A program made the translations under genes and the position numbers. Of a stretch of DNA of 31,592 nt, positions 1 through 6,791 are shown in pieces. Position 1 is the stretch's first letter; every line of letters starts with the position of its first letter. The DNA is taken from NCBI GenBank assembly GCA_000432135.1, contig HF990581.1, forward strand, positions 1 through 31,592, read 5' to 3'. The DNA is from Firmicutes bacterium CAG:124 (GTDB taxonomy: Bacteria; Bacillota; Clostridia; Oscillospirales; Oscillospiraceae). The notes beneath the pieces are model-generated. The model searched no databases. It worked only from the letters and a program-made list of their open reading frames with translations, and was not told where the DNA came from.

Positions 1-107
1 CCGGTCACATTGGGAGTTTTCAGATACACCCTAGGTTCGATAGGGATATGATGTCAGGTTATGACCTCTCTTGTCATGAGCTATGGTTAAAATAGTTGGA
101 AAAGTCG

Positions 108-139
108 GTGCATCGCCGCGCGATCGTGCGGCGATGCAC
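108..139 (-). terminator. GC-rich hairpin, possible terminator of the aminotransferase operon
   Basis: A perfect 12-bp inverted repeat (108-119 with 128-139, loop 120-127) lies about 80 bases beyond the aminotransferase stop codon. On the minus strand it is followed by only a short T-rich stretch (ACTTTTCC), so it may be a weak terminator or an mRNA-stabilising stem. Nothing else recognisable was seen in bases 1-218. Confidence 0.4.
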
Positions 140-218
140 GCATTGCTGCGTTGCAGATGTGTTCTCTCTCCATGCATGGCGATTTAACATCTGTATTGAC
201 CGCAGTGAAGTCAAAGAG

Positions 219-1382
219 TCATGCCGCACGCAGTTCGCTGCAAAAACGCGATATACGCTTCAGCGCTTCGTGGAGTTCATCATCCGAGCAGGTATATGCG
301 ATACGGATGAAGCCTTCGCCGCATTCGCCAAAGGCGCTGCCCGGAATGCAGACGACCTTCTGCTCGTCGAGCAGGCGGTTGCAGAACTCGACGCTGCTCA
401 GGCCGAAGCTGCTGATGTCGGCAAACACGTAGAACGCGCCGTTCGGGCGGTTGCAGCGGATGCCGTCGATCTTGGCAAGCCCGTCGAGCAGGATGCTGCG
501 GCGGCGTTCAAAGATCTGGCGCAGTTCTTTGCACAGCTCCGGATGGTCGAGCGCGACGGTCGCCGCGTACTGGCCGGGGGCGTTGGCGCAGGCGTTGAAG
601 TTTTCCTGACACTTGGTCATGCGGTCAACGATCTCCGCCGGGGCCGCGACAAAGCCGATGCGCCAGCCGGTCATTGCATAGGACTTTGAGAAACTGTTGA
701 CGATGACGGTGCGCTCCTTCATGCCCGGGAAGGACGCAATGCAGGGTGCTTCTTCTCCGGCGTAAAGCAGTGTGTTGTAGACGTCGTCGGAGATCACCAG
801 CAGATCGTGCTTCACCGCCAGCTTCGCGATCTTTGCCATCGTTTCGCGCGTCATAACGGAGCCGGTGGGGTTGTTCGGGGTGTTGATCATCAGAGCCTTG
901 GTGTGCGGTGTGATGAGCTTTTCGATGGTCTCCGGCTGCATTTCAAAGTTGTGCGCCAGATCCGTGGGAACGCGGACCGCCGTGCCGTCGCAGTATGCGA
1001 CCTGCGCCACGTAGTTCAGCCACTGCGGGTCCTGAATGAGGATTTCATCACCCTTGTTCAGCAGGACAAGGAACAGCAGGCTCAAAGCGCCCATGCCGCC
1101 GTTTGTGATGATGATCTCGGTGTTCGGGTCGTAGTGCAGCTCCTTCAGATAGGACTTCTCGGCAATGGCCTGACGGAACGCGAGCGTGCCGGCGTTAGGG
1201 GTATAATGCGTGATCCCCTTGTCGAGCGCCTCCTTTGCCGCCTCGCAGACCAGCTTTGGCGTCGGCATATCCGGCTCACCGATGCCGAGACTGATGACGC
1301 CGGTCATGGTATTTGCGCGGTCAAACATGGCGCGGATTGCGCCCTGCTTCAGTGTTTTTGCTTTTTCATTGATCCATTCCAT
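219..1382 (-). CDS. PLP-dependent aminotransferase, class I/II
   Basis: This 387-residue protein is a fold-type I aminotransferase that should transfer an amino group between an amino acid (or amino sugar acid) and a 2-oxo acid. The full family pattern is visible: NTPNNPTG (167-174), the PLP-ring aspartate in ISDDVYN (about D199) with Tyr202, the Schiff-base lysine in SFSKSYAMTGWRIGF (K233), and the carboxylate-binding arginine in FIRIAY (R360). Length is normal for the aspartate aminotransferase superfamily. An AAGGAG ribosome site lies about 12 bases before the ATG, a slightly long spacing. It is last in the minus-strand operon, 18 bases after the sugar-acid kinase. The substrate cannot be read from sequence; the neighbours suggest the amino donor is linked to a keto-deoxy acid pathway rather than general aspartate metabolism. 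Confidence 0.9.
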   Translation of the reverse strand: MEWINEKAKTLKQGAIRAMFDRANTMTGVISLGIGEPDMPTPKLVCEAAKEALDKGITHYTPNAGTLAFRQAIAEKSYLKELHYDPNTEIIITNGGMGALSLLFLVLLNKGDEILIQDPQWLNYVAQVAYCDGTAVRVPTDLAHNFEMQPETIEKLITPHTKALMINTPNNPTGSVMTRETMAKIAKLAVKHDLLVISDDVYNTLLYAGEEAPCIASFPGMKERTVIVNSFSKSYAMTGWRIGFVAAPAEIVDRMTKCQENFNACANAPGQYAATVALDHPELCKELRQIFERRRSILLDGLAKIDGIRCNRPNGAFYVFADISSFGLSSVEFCNRLLDEQKVVCIPGSAFGECGEGFIRIAYTCSDDELHEALKRISRFCSELRAA

Positions 1383-1400
1383 GATGTTGATGTTCTCCTT

Positions 1401-2426
1401 TTATCTCTGCACTCTGCCTGTGCCATCCCCGCCCATGAGCTTTTCCACATCGGAAACGCTGACGCGGTTAAAGTCACCGATCACGCTGTGCTTCAGGCAG
1501 GAAGCTGCAACTGCAAATTCGAGCGCGGACTGCTTGTCCTCATAGTGGTTCAATCCATAGATCAAGCCGCCCGCGAAGCTGTCGCCGCCGCCCACACGGT
1601 CAATAATGTCGCGGATCTCATATTTCTTTGAGACATAGAAGTCCTTGCCGTCATTCAGGCACGCCGCCCAGCCGTTCCAGTCCGCGCTGTGGCTCTCGCG
1701 CAGCGTAATCGCGATGCACTTCATGTTCGGATAGGTTTCCAGCACCTTGTTGCCGAGCGCGCGGTACTTTTCGCGATCCAGCTCGCCGGACTCCACGTTC
1801 ACATCGACGGTAATTTCGAGCGATTTCTGTACGTCTTCTTCGTTGGCGATCGCCACATCGACATACTTTGCAAGCTCCCGCATGACCTCGCTGGCCTTTT
1901 TGCCATATTTCCAGAGGTTCTTGCGGTAGTTCAGGTCGCAGGACACGGTAATGTTCCGCTTCTTCGCTTCCTTGACGGACTCAAGAGACAGCTCCATCGC
2001 GCTCTCCGAAATCGCCGGCGTAATGCCCGTGATGTGGAACCAATCCACACCCTCGAACGCTTTGTCCCAGTCGATATCGCCGGGCTTTGCCAGCGCGATC
2101 GAGGAATACGCGCGATCATAGACGACCTTGCTCGGCAGCTGGTTTGCGCCGCCCTCGAGATAATAGATACCCATGCGCCCTTCGCCGCGGACGATCTTTT
2201 TTGTATCGACGCCAAAGTAGCGCAGCTCGCGGATGCAGCACTCCGCAATGTCGTTTTTCGGCAGAACGGTCAGAAATTCCGCGTCCATGCCGTAGTTTGC
2301 AAGGGAGACTGCCACGTTCGCTTCGCCGCCGCCAAAGGTAGCCTCGAGCATCGGACTTTGGAAAAAGCGCTCGTGTCCCGGCGCTTTCAGGCGGAGCATG
2401 ATCTCACCGAATGTCAGAATTTTCAT
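1401..2426 (-). CDS. kdgK: 2-dehydro-3-deoxygluconokinase (PfkB family)
   Basis: This PfkB/ribokinase-family sugar kinase (341 residues) probably phosphorylates 2-keto-3-deoxygluconate to KDPG with ATP. The N-terminal family signature FGGGEANVAVSLANYG (31-46) and the C-terminal ATP-site motif RVGGGDSFAGG, with catalytic base Asp282 after the anion-hole glycines, are present. The kinase starts 12 bases after the aldolase stop, and its GGAGG ribosome site follows directly on that TGA, which suggests translational coupling. Pairing with a KDPG aldolase is the classic KdgK-Eda arrangement of the lower Entner-Doudoroff route. Exact sugar specificity within the PfkB family is inferred from this neighbour rather than from a diagnostic residue. 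Confidence 0.88.
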   Translation of the reverse strand: MKILTFGEIMLRLKAPGHERFFQSPMLEATFGGGEANVAVSLANYGMDAEFLTVLPKNDIAECCIRELRYFGVDTKKIVRGEGRMGIYYLEGGANQLPSKVVYDRAYSSIALAKPGDIDWDKAFEGVDWFHITGITPAISESAMELSLESVKEAKKRNITVSCDLNYRKNLWKYGKKASEVMRELAKYVDVAIANEEDVQKSLEITVDVNVESGELDREKYRALGNKVLETYPNMKCIAITLRESHSADWNGWAACLNDGKDFYVSKKYEIRDIIDRVGGGDSFAGGLIYGLNHYEDKQSALEFAVAASCLKHSVIGDFNRVSVSDVEKLMGGDGTGRVQR

Positions 2427-2438
2427 GATTGCTCCTCC

Positions 2439-3395
2439 TCACTTTTGCAGCAGATGCACGGCAAAGCCGCCGAATTCGTCCTTCAGGTACACGGCGATCA
2501 TCCGCTCACCCTTGTACTTGGCTGTCTCCATGTCGCACACGAAGCCCTTCTTCTCCAGCTCCGCAACGGCAAGCGGAACGGAATTCGTGCGGATGGCGAT
2601 GTGACCGTTCTTGCCAAGGTACATGGATTTCATGACCTCAATACCGTTGGAGGCGAAGTTGGAGGAATTGCCCTCCTTCACGCCGAGCGCAAACGCCTCG
2701 TCCAGCTTCTTGCAGACAGCCAGCGAGTCCTCGCCGTTTTCGCAGTTGACGCCGATGTGCGCCACCTCAAAGCCGAGCGCGGCAGATCTTGCCTGCTTGC
2801 AAAGCGCGGTGATCTTCTCAAAATTACCGGCTGCAATGTCCGCCTTCGGGCAGACCCAGCTGCCGCCGACCGCGTGGATGAACGGCGCGGCGATAAACTC
2901 GCCGATGTTCTGACCATTGACGCCGCCGGTCGGGATGAATTTGATCCCGCCGAACGGACCCGAGAGCGCCTTCATGGCGGAGAGTCCGCCATAAACGCCA
3001 GCCGGGAAGAATTTCACAACGTTTAAACCCAGCTTCATCGCCGCCATGATTTCCGTCGGCGTCACGCAGCCGGGCGTCACGGCAACGCCGTTTTCCACGC
3101 ACCAGCGGACGACCTCTTCGTCAAAGCCCGGAGAAACGATAAACTTTGCGCCGCACTCGACAGCCTTTTTGCACTGCTCGAGCGTAATGACCGTGCCTGC
3201 GCCAACGAGCATATCTGGGCAGCTTTCCGCGACCGCCTTGATCGAATCCGCAGCCGCCGCCGTACGGAACGTGATTTCCATCACGTCCACGCCGCCGGCA
3301 ATCAAAGCCTTTGCCGTCGCGACCGCGTCCTTTGCATCGTCCAGTACCACAACCGGCACAACAGCCGATGCGGCCAGCCTTTTTAAACTATCCAT
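2439..3395 (-). CDS. eda: KDPG/KHG aldolase with C-terminal glyoxalase-like (VOC) domain
   Basis: Residues 1-205 form a class I KDPG/4-hydroxy-2-oxoglutarate aldolase, which cleaves KDPG to pyruvate and glyceraldehyde-3-phosphate. The catalytic Glu40 and Arg44 of VMEITFRT and the Schiff-base Lys128 in VVKFFPAG are visible, as is the phosphate-binding PTGGVN loop. Residues 206-318 add a second domain (GFEVAHIGVNCEN ... GGFAVHLLQK) resembling one VOC/glyoxalase fold unit. Free-standing Eda is about 205-215 residues, so this is a fusion; to my knowledge longer forms of about 318 residues occur in gut Clostridia. The ATG at 3395 is chosen because AGGAGG sits just before it. A longer reading to 3509 would run into the preceding gene and lacks a ribosome site. 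Confidence 0.9.
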   Translation of the reverse strand: MDSLKRLAASAVVPVVVLDDAKDAVATAKALIAGGVDVMEITFRTAAAADSIKAVAESCPDMLVGAGTVITLEQCKKAVECGAKFIVSPGFDEEVVRWCVENGVAVTPGCVTPTEIMAAMKLGLNVVKFFPAGVYGGLSAMKALSGPFGGIKFIPTGGVNGQNIGEFIAAPFIHAVGGSWVCPKADIAAGNFEKITALCKQARSAALGFEVAHIGVNCENGEDSLAVCKKLDEAFALGVKEGNSSNFASNGIEVMKSMYLGKNGHIAIRTNSVPLAVAELEKKGFVCDMETAKYKGERMIAVYLKDEFGGFAVHLLQK

Positions 3396-3480
3396 TTCTT
3401 CCTCCTTCTTATTACACAGCCAAAACGCCAGAACATAGGAACTGGGTACAGGGCCTGAATCAGCTCCAGCCTTCGGCAAG

Positions 3481-4446
3481 CTAATATGTGTATCCTCCGT
3501 GAAAAACACGAGCCGGATTTTTTACAAGCAGCGTATGGATTTCATCCTCGCTGACACCGCGTGCTTTCAGCTTCGGAAGCACGCTCTCAAAAATATGCGT
3601 AAAGCCCGTTATGTTATCAAAAGAACGGATCGCTTCGAACTTTTTGAAGCTGTTTTTCCCCCAGTCGGAATAAAAGGGGATGTCCTGCGAGATGATGAGC
3701 CTGTTGATCCAGCCGCGATCCATAAGCTCCAGCAGATTCCTTACGCGATCCTCCTCCGGCCATAGCACTTCCTGCCCAAATCTGTCCAAACCGAGATAAA
3801 CACCCATGCGCAGCAGCTCTTCCAAATAATCCAGATCATTCGTGTCGCCGACGTGACCGATCACAACTTTGGACAGATCCACGCCTGCCTTTTCAAGAAT
3901 CAGCGCCTGTTCGAGACCAAGCCGGTCAGCCGCTATGGTATGCGTTGTTACTGGTACGCCGGTAATTGCCGCTGCACGAGCTACTGCCTTTAACTGAAAT
4001 ACATTTACAGGGGTGATCCCGAATCTGTCCGTCGCAGCTTTCAGCATTCCCGCCTTAATATCGGTGCTCTCGCAGCCCTCTTCAATGTCCCGAATAAAAA
4101 ACTCCGATATTTCCTCATACGGTTTATCGATTTGCCAGCTCTCTTCATAGAAGAACAAACCGGTAGCCGCCACAATGTTGACATCGCACGATTCCGAAAC
4201 CCGCTTTATAAAGCGAATATCCCGTCCCATATTCACGGCTGTCTGATCGACATATGTGCTCAACCCGTATTTTTTTGCTTTTTGAAAGACAGGCTTGATT
4301 TTCTCCAGGAAGATATCAGCATGAAACCAATCTGCATAACACCGCTTCATTGAGTTATTCAGTTCTGCAAGGTGTTCATGCATCAGGGTTATTCCCAACT
4401 CCCCAGGGCTTACAGGGCCTTTGACGGTATTGACGTAACAGGACAT
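3481..4446 (-). CDS. phosphotriesterase-family metal-dependent hydrolase (lactonase-like)
   Basis: This 321-residue protein belongs to the phosphotriesterase family of the amidohydrolase superfamily. All binuclear-metal ligands can be placed: His23 and His25 in LMHEH, the lysine expected to be carboxylated in KAGMLKAATD (K136), His169 in TTHT, His198 in IGHVGD and Asp255 in ISQD. Known members hydrolyse lactones or phosphate esters. Here, upstream of KDPG aldolase and KDG kinase, opening of a sugar lactone or lactam is a reasonable guess, but the substrate is unknown. A strong AAAGGAG site precedes the ATG. The gene lies 85 bases before the aldolase and 116 bases after the Lrp-type regulator, all on the minus strand. 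Confidence 0.85.
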   Translation of the reverse strand: MSCYVNTVKGPVSPGELGITLMHEHLAELNNSMKRCYADWFHADIFLEKIKPVFQKAKKYGLSTYVDQTAVNMGRDIRFIKRVSESCDVNIVAATGLFFYEESWQIDKPYEEISEFFIRDIEEGCESTDIKAGMLKAATDRFGITPVNVFQLKAVARAAAITGVPVTTHTIAADRLGLEQALILEKAGVDLSKVVIGHVGDTNDLDYLEELLRMGVYLGLDRFGQEVLWPEEDRVRNLLELMDRGWINRLIISQDIPFYSDWGKNSFKKFEAIRSFDNITGFTHIFESVLPKLKARGVSEDEIHTLLVKNPARVFHGGYTY

Positions 4447-4562
4447 TTCACATCTCCTTTTCTCTCGATTCTTCTTGATTTCTCAATTGGCGTACAGGTG
4501 ATAAAGGTGGGGGAGAAAGACCGGCCCGGCGACAGTTCTGATTGTGCTCGGAATCTGACAGG

Positions 4563-5009
4563 CTAGGTGGTGAAGGGTCCCAGCATGTGTTTGTGTTCCA
4601 TCAGCACAAAGATCGTATGGCTCTTGGAAACACACTTTTTTCCTTTGAGCTCGAGTAAGATGCTTTCCAGTTCTGTAATATCCCTTGCGTACAGTCTCAA
4701 CTGATAGTCATACTCTCCTGTAATCGCATAACAGTCAACGATGTTCTCTTTTGCATTTACAAACTCAAGTAGTTCGTTTACCCTTGAATACTGATCAACA
4801 ACAAGCAGTACAAATGCCTGGACAGAACTGTTAATCTTTTGTGGATTCAATTGAATCGTGAATCGCTCGATTATGCCGTTTTCGCGCAACCTGGAAATCC
4901 GTTTGTTGACTGCCGGTATGGATAGATTGACCTTTTTTGAGATGTCAGTCGCAGAGCAGCGTGCGTCCTCTGCCAAAATCCGAAGCAATTGAGCATCGAT
5001 GCTGTCCAT
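4563..5009 (-). CDS. Lrp/AsnC family transcriptional regulator
   Basis: This 148-residue regulator has the typical Lrp/AsnC layout: an N-terminal helix-turn-helix (about 3-50, ending SIPAVNKRISRLRENGIIE) and a C-terminal RAM ligand-binding/oligomerisation domain (about 60-140, with CYAITGEYDYQLRLYARD). Such proteins usually bind amino acids and act on nearby genes. It is the first gene of the minus-strand operon and faces the BMP transporter operon across a 600-base region, so it may control either or both. AAAGGAGG lies 6-7 bases before the ATG. A perfect 14-bp palindrome about 100 bases upstream is a candidate binding site. Confidence 0.93.
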   Translation of the reverse strand: MDSIDAQLLRILAEDARCSATDISKKVNLSIPAVNKRISRLRENGIIERFTIQLNPQKINSSVQAFVLLVVDQYSRVNELLEFVNAKENIVDCYAITGEYDYQLRLYARDITELESILLELKGKKCVSKSHTIFVLMEHKHMLGPFTT

Positions 5010-5105
5010 AAAAATCCTCCTTTAGTAGTCAGAAGGTCTATTATGTTCTTAAAGCAGAAAGCACTGTGTCAAAGCCTCAACGCGAACTCAAAACATTTTT
5101 TAACC

Positions 5106-5119
5106 ATTCTACGTAGAAT
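5106..5119. promoter_or_regulatory. perfect 14-bp palindrome, candidate Lrp-type operator
   Basis: ATTCTACGTAGAAT reads identically on both strands. It lies about 97 bases upstream of the Lrp/AsnC start and is followed by two AAGCATTT copies ten bases apart (5133-5150), so both faces fall on one side of the helix. Lrp-family proteins often bind degenerate palindromes of about 15 bases in AT-rich phased DNA. Assignment to this regulator is inference from position. Confidence 0.45.
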
Positions 5120-5386
5120 TCTTTGATTTTTCAAGCATTTTTAAGCATTTCGAACAATAATAAACTTTTTCTTGCATTCAACTTAATTTTACTCCATTAT
5201 CCTTCCGTTTTGAAGCAGTAAGATTAAAAAAATAAACCAATTTTTATGCCGCCGCTCTTTGTGCAGGTTTTACAGTATTATGATGTGTTTTGCGCACCGA
5301 CAGTGAGGCATCTTTCAGCCGCAATTGGAAATTCGCATCCTGCCCGTATTTCGCCCTTACGGTTGCTCCTGCACTAGGGATGAAAG

Positions 5387-5401
5387 TTGTCTGACAACTT
5401 G
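5387..5401. promoter_or_regulatory. 15-bp palindrome, candidate repressor operator
   Basis: AGTTGTC-T-GACAACT is a perfect inverted repeat with 7-bp arms, centred about 80 bases upstream of the BMP -35 box. The TTGTC-N-GACAA core resembles operators of FadR-type GntR regulators. The GntR protein in this window is of the HutC type, so the cognate protein may be encoded elsewhere. Confidence 0.45.
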
Positions 5402-5471
5402 TCTTTTTATAAAAACATCAAACTGCAAAATATTGCACATCTCCAAAATTCAACAAATAATTCTGTTTTTA

Positions 5472-5500
5472 TTGACATCTTCAAATAATACTGCTATTTT
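5472..5500 (+). promoter_or_regulatory. sigma-A-type promoter of the BMP transporter operon
   Basis: TTGACA (5472-5477) and TATTTT (5495-5500) are separated by 17 bases, giving a leader of roughly 108 bases. An inverted repeat, CTGTAG-N9-CTACAG (5520-5540), lies just after the predicted start of transcription and could be an operator. A small GCTAAG/CTTAGC hairpin (5552-5569) follows. Confidence 0.65.
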
Positions 5501-5614
5501 TGAATGCAAGATGTTCCCCCTGTAGCGCTGCAGCCTACAGACGACATCCCAGCTAAGCGTTTTCTTAGCGCGAAAAAATCAGTTATATGTGATGTGAGGA
5601 TGGAGGAATTTACT

Positions 5615-6613
5615 TTGAAAAAACTTACCGCTTTATTTCTTGCCCTGCTGATGTTGGTCAGTATGTGTGCCTGCGCGTCTCCTGCTTCTACAGAGGATGA
5701 TGCCTATCAGGCGAAAGTCGCACTTTGCCTGGTCACTCCTGTGAATGATGGAGCATGGAGTCAGCTCGCTTATGACGCTGTTATGAAAGCAAAGGATACC
5801 TACAACATCTCCGTAAAATATACGGAAAACATCAAGCCTACCGAGATGGAAGCAGTTTTCACGGACTACGCATCTCAGGGATATGACCTGATCATTGGGC
5901 ATAGTTTTTCTTTCGGCGATGCGGCTCTGGCCGTTGCAGAACGCTATCCTGATACAAAATTCATCGTTATCGACGGAACGGTCAGCTCCGAGAACGTCGC
6001 ATCCTACACGCTCAAGATGCAGGAGGTCGGATATCTGGAGGGCATTGCGGCTGGAATGATGACAAAAACAAATAAAGTCGGCTTTGTCGCGGGTCTGGTC
6101 GGTCCGGCTATCATCAAGGTTGCTGAGGGGTACAAATTAGGCGTTCAGGCTGTGAATCCGAATTGTGATGTCTATACTGCATATACCGGCTCAACGGAAG
6201 ATGTGCAAAAGTCCAAGGAGGCCGCGCAGGCCATGATCGACAAGGGTGTGGATCTGATCGGCGGCGGCGGGAATGCGTCCAATGCAGGCATGATAAAGGC
6301 ATGTGAGGAAGCGGGCGTTTATGCTTTCGGCGAGCTTGAACAGCAGAATCTTGCTCCGGAAACGGTTATTTTCTGTAACATGAACAACATTGAAAACCTT
6401 GTTCTTCAGGCGGTCAAGGATACGATCGACGGGGATTTCCAGGGCTGCATTCGGGAATATGGTATTGCTGCAGATGTTGCGCAGCTGACCGAATATAACT
6501 CGCATGTTCCGCAGGAGGTAAAGGATAAGCTGGCGGAATGCATGGATCAAATGCGCTCCGGTGAACTTGATATTCCGATGATCACAGAGATCTCGGACGA
6601 TATTATCCATTGA
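5615..6613 (+). CDS. BMP-family substrate-binding lipoprotein of a nucleoside ABC importer
   Basis: This 332-residue protein is the extracytoplasmic solute-binding subunit of a BMP/PnrA-type importer; characterised members bind purine nucleosides. It begins MKKLTALFLALLMLVSMCAC, a positively charged start, hydrophobic stretch and cysteine suited to lipid attachment, although the lipobox is not canonical. The body carries family stretches such as NDGAWSQLAYDA and GYLEGIAAGMM. A TTG start at 5615 is preferred because GGAGG (5602-5606) lies eight bases before it; the in-frame ATG at 5600 has its G-rich bases too close. The ATPase and permeases follow, separated by a stable hairpin that may raise the level of this subunit. 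Specificity for purines is supported by the deaminase at the end of the operon. Confidence 0.9.
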   Translation: MKKLTALFLALLMLVSMCACASPASTEDDAYQAKVALCLVTPVNDGAWSQLAYDAVMKAKDTYNISVKYTENIKPTEMEAVFTDYASQGYDLIIGHSFSFGDAALAVAERYPDTKFIVIDGTVSSENVASYTLKMQEVGYLEGIAAGMMTKTNKVGFVAGLVGPAIIKVAEGYKLGVQAVNPNCDVYTAYTGSTEDVQKSKEAAQAMIDKGVDLIGGGGNASNAGMIKACEEAGVYAFGELEQQNLAPETVIFCNMNNIENLVLQAVKDTIDGDFQGCIREYGIAADVAQLTEYNSHVPQEVKDKLAECMDQMRSGELDIPMITEISDDIIH

Positions 6614-6725
6614 CTGATTGTGTCCTACGCAGCGCAAGGAAGAATCTGGCAAAATGAGCGGGTGCAATCCGATATGGCGTCCGTTTCATACCGCAGTGGT
6701 TCTTTCACTTAAGATCTCCGTGGCG

Positions 6726-6759
6726 TGCGGCAGAATCATCTGGGATGCATTCTGCCGCA
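6726..6759 (+). other. intercistronic mRNA hairpin after the binding-protein gene
   Basis: A perfect 11-bp inverted repeat (TGCGGCAGAAT at 6726-6736 with its complement at 6749-6759, 12-base loop) lies in the 178-base gap between the binding protein and the ATPase. It lacks a T tract, so it is more likely a 3'-end stabilising or processing stem than a full terminator, a common device to make more binding protein than membrane subunits. Confidence 0.55.
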
Positions 6760-6791
6760 TTTCCACTACTACCTAACAGGAGACAAAAAAC

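Larger units (their letters stand above)
5010..5471. other. long AT-rich divergent intergenic region
   Basis: About 460 bases between the Lrp-type gene and the BMP promoter hold no convincing gene. The stretch is much richer in A/T than the flanking genes and contains a perfect palindrome (5106-5119), a helically phased direct repeat (5133-5150) and a second palindrome (5387-5401). No purine riboswitch core was found. Short reading frames here lack ribosome sites and family resemblance. Confidence 0.7.

Noticed and set aside
27..60. GGTTCGA with flanking CCTA/TAGG resembling a tRNA T arm near the left edge
   Set aside because: No acceptor stem, anticodon arm or CCA end goes with it.
3396..3509. 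N-terminal extension of the KDPG aldolase
   Set aside because: It would overlap the hydrolase gene, has no ribosome site, and the ATG at 3395 has a strong one.
5200..5600. Purine riboswitch before the BMP operon
   Set aside because: Expected for purine transport genes, but the conserved aptamer core strings and three-way junction could not be found.
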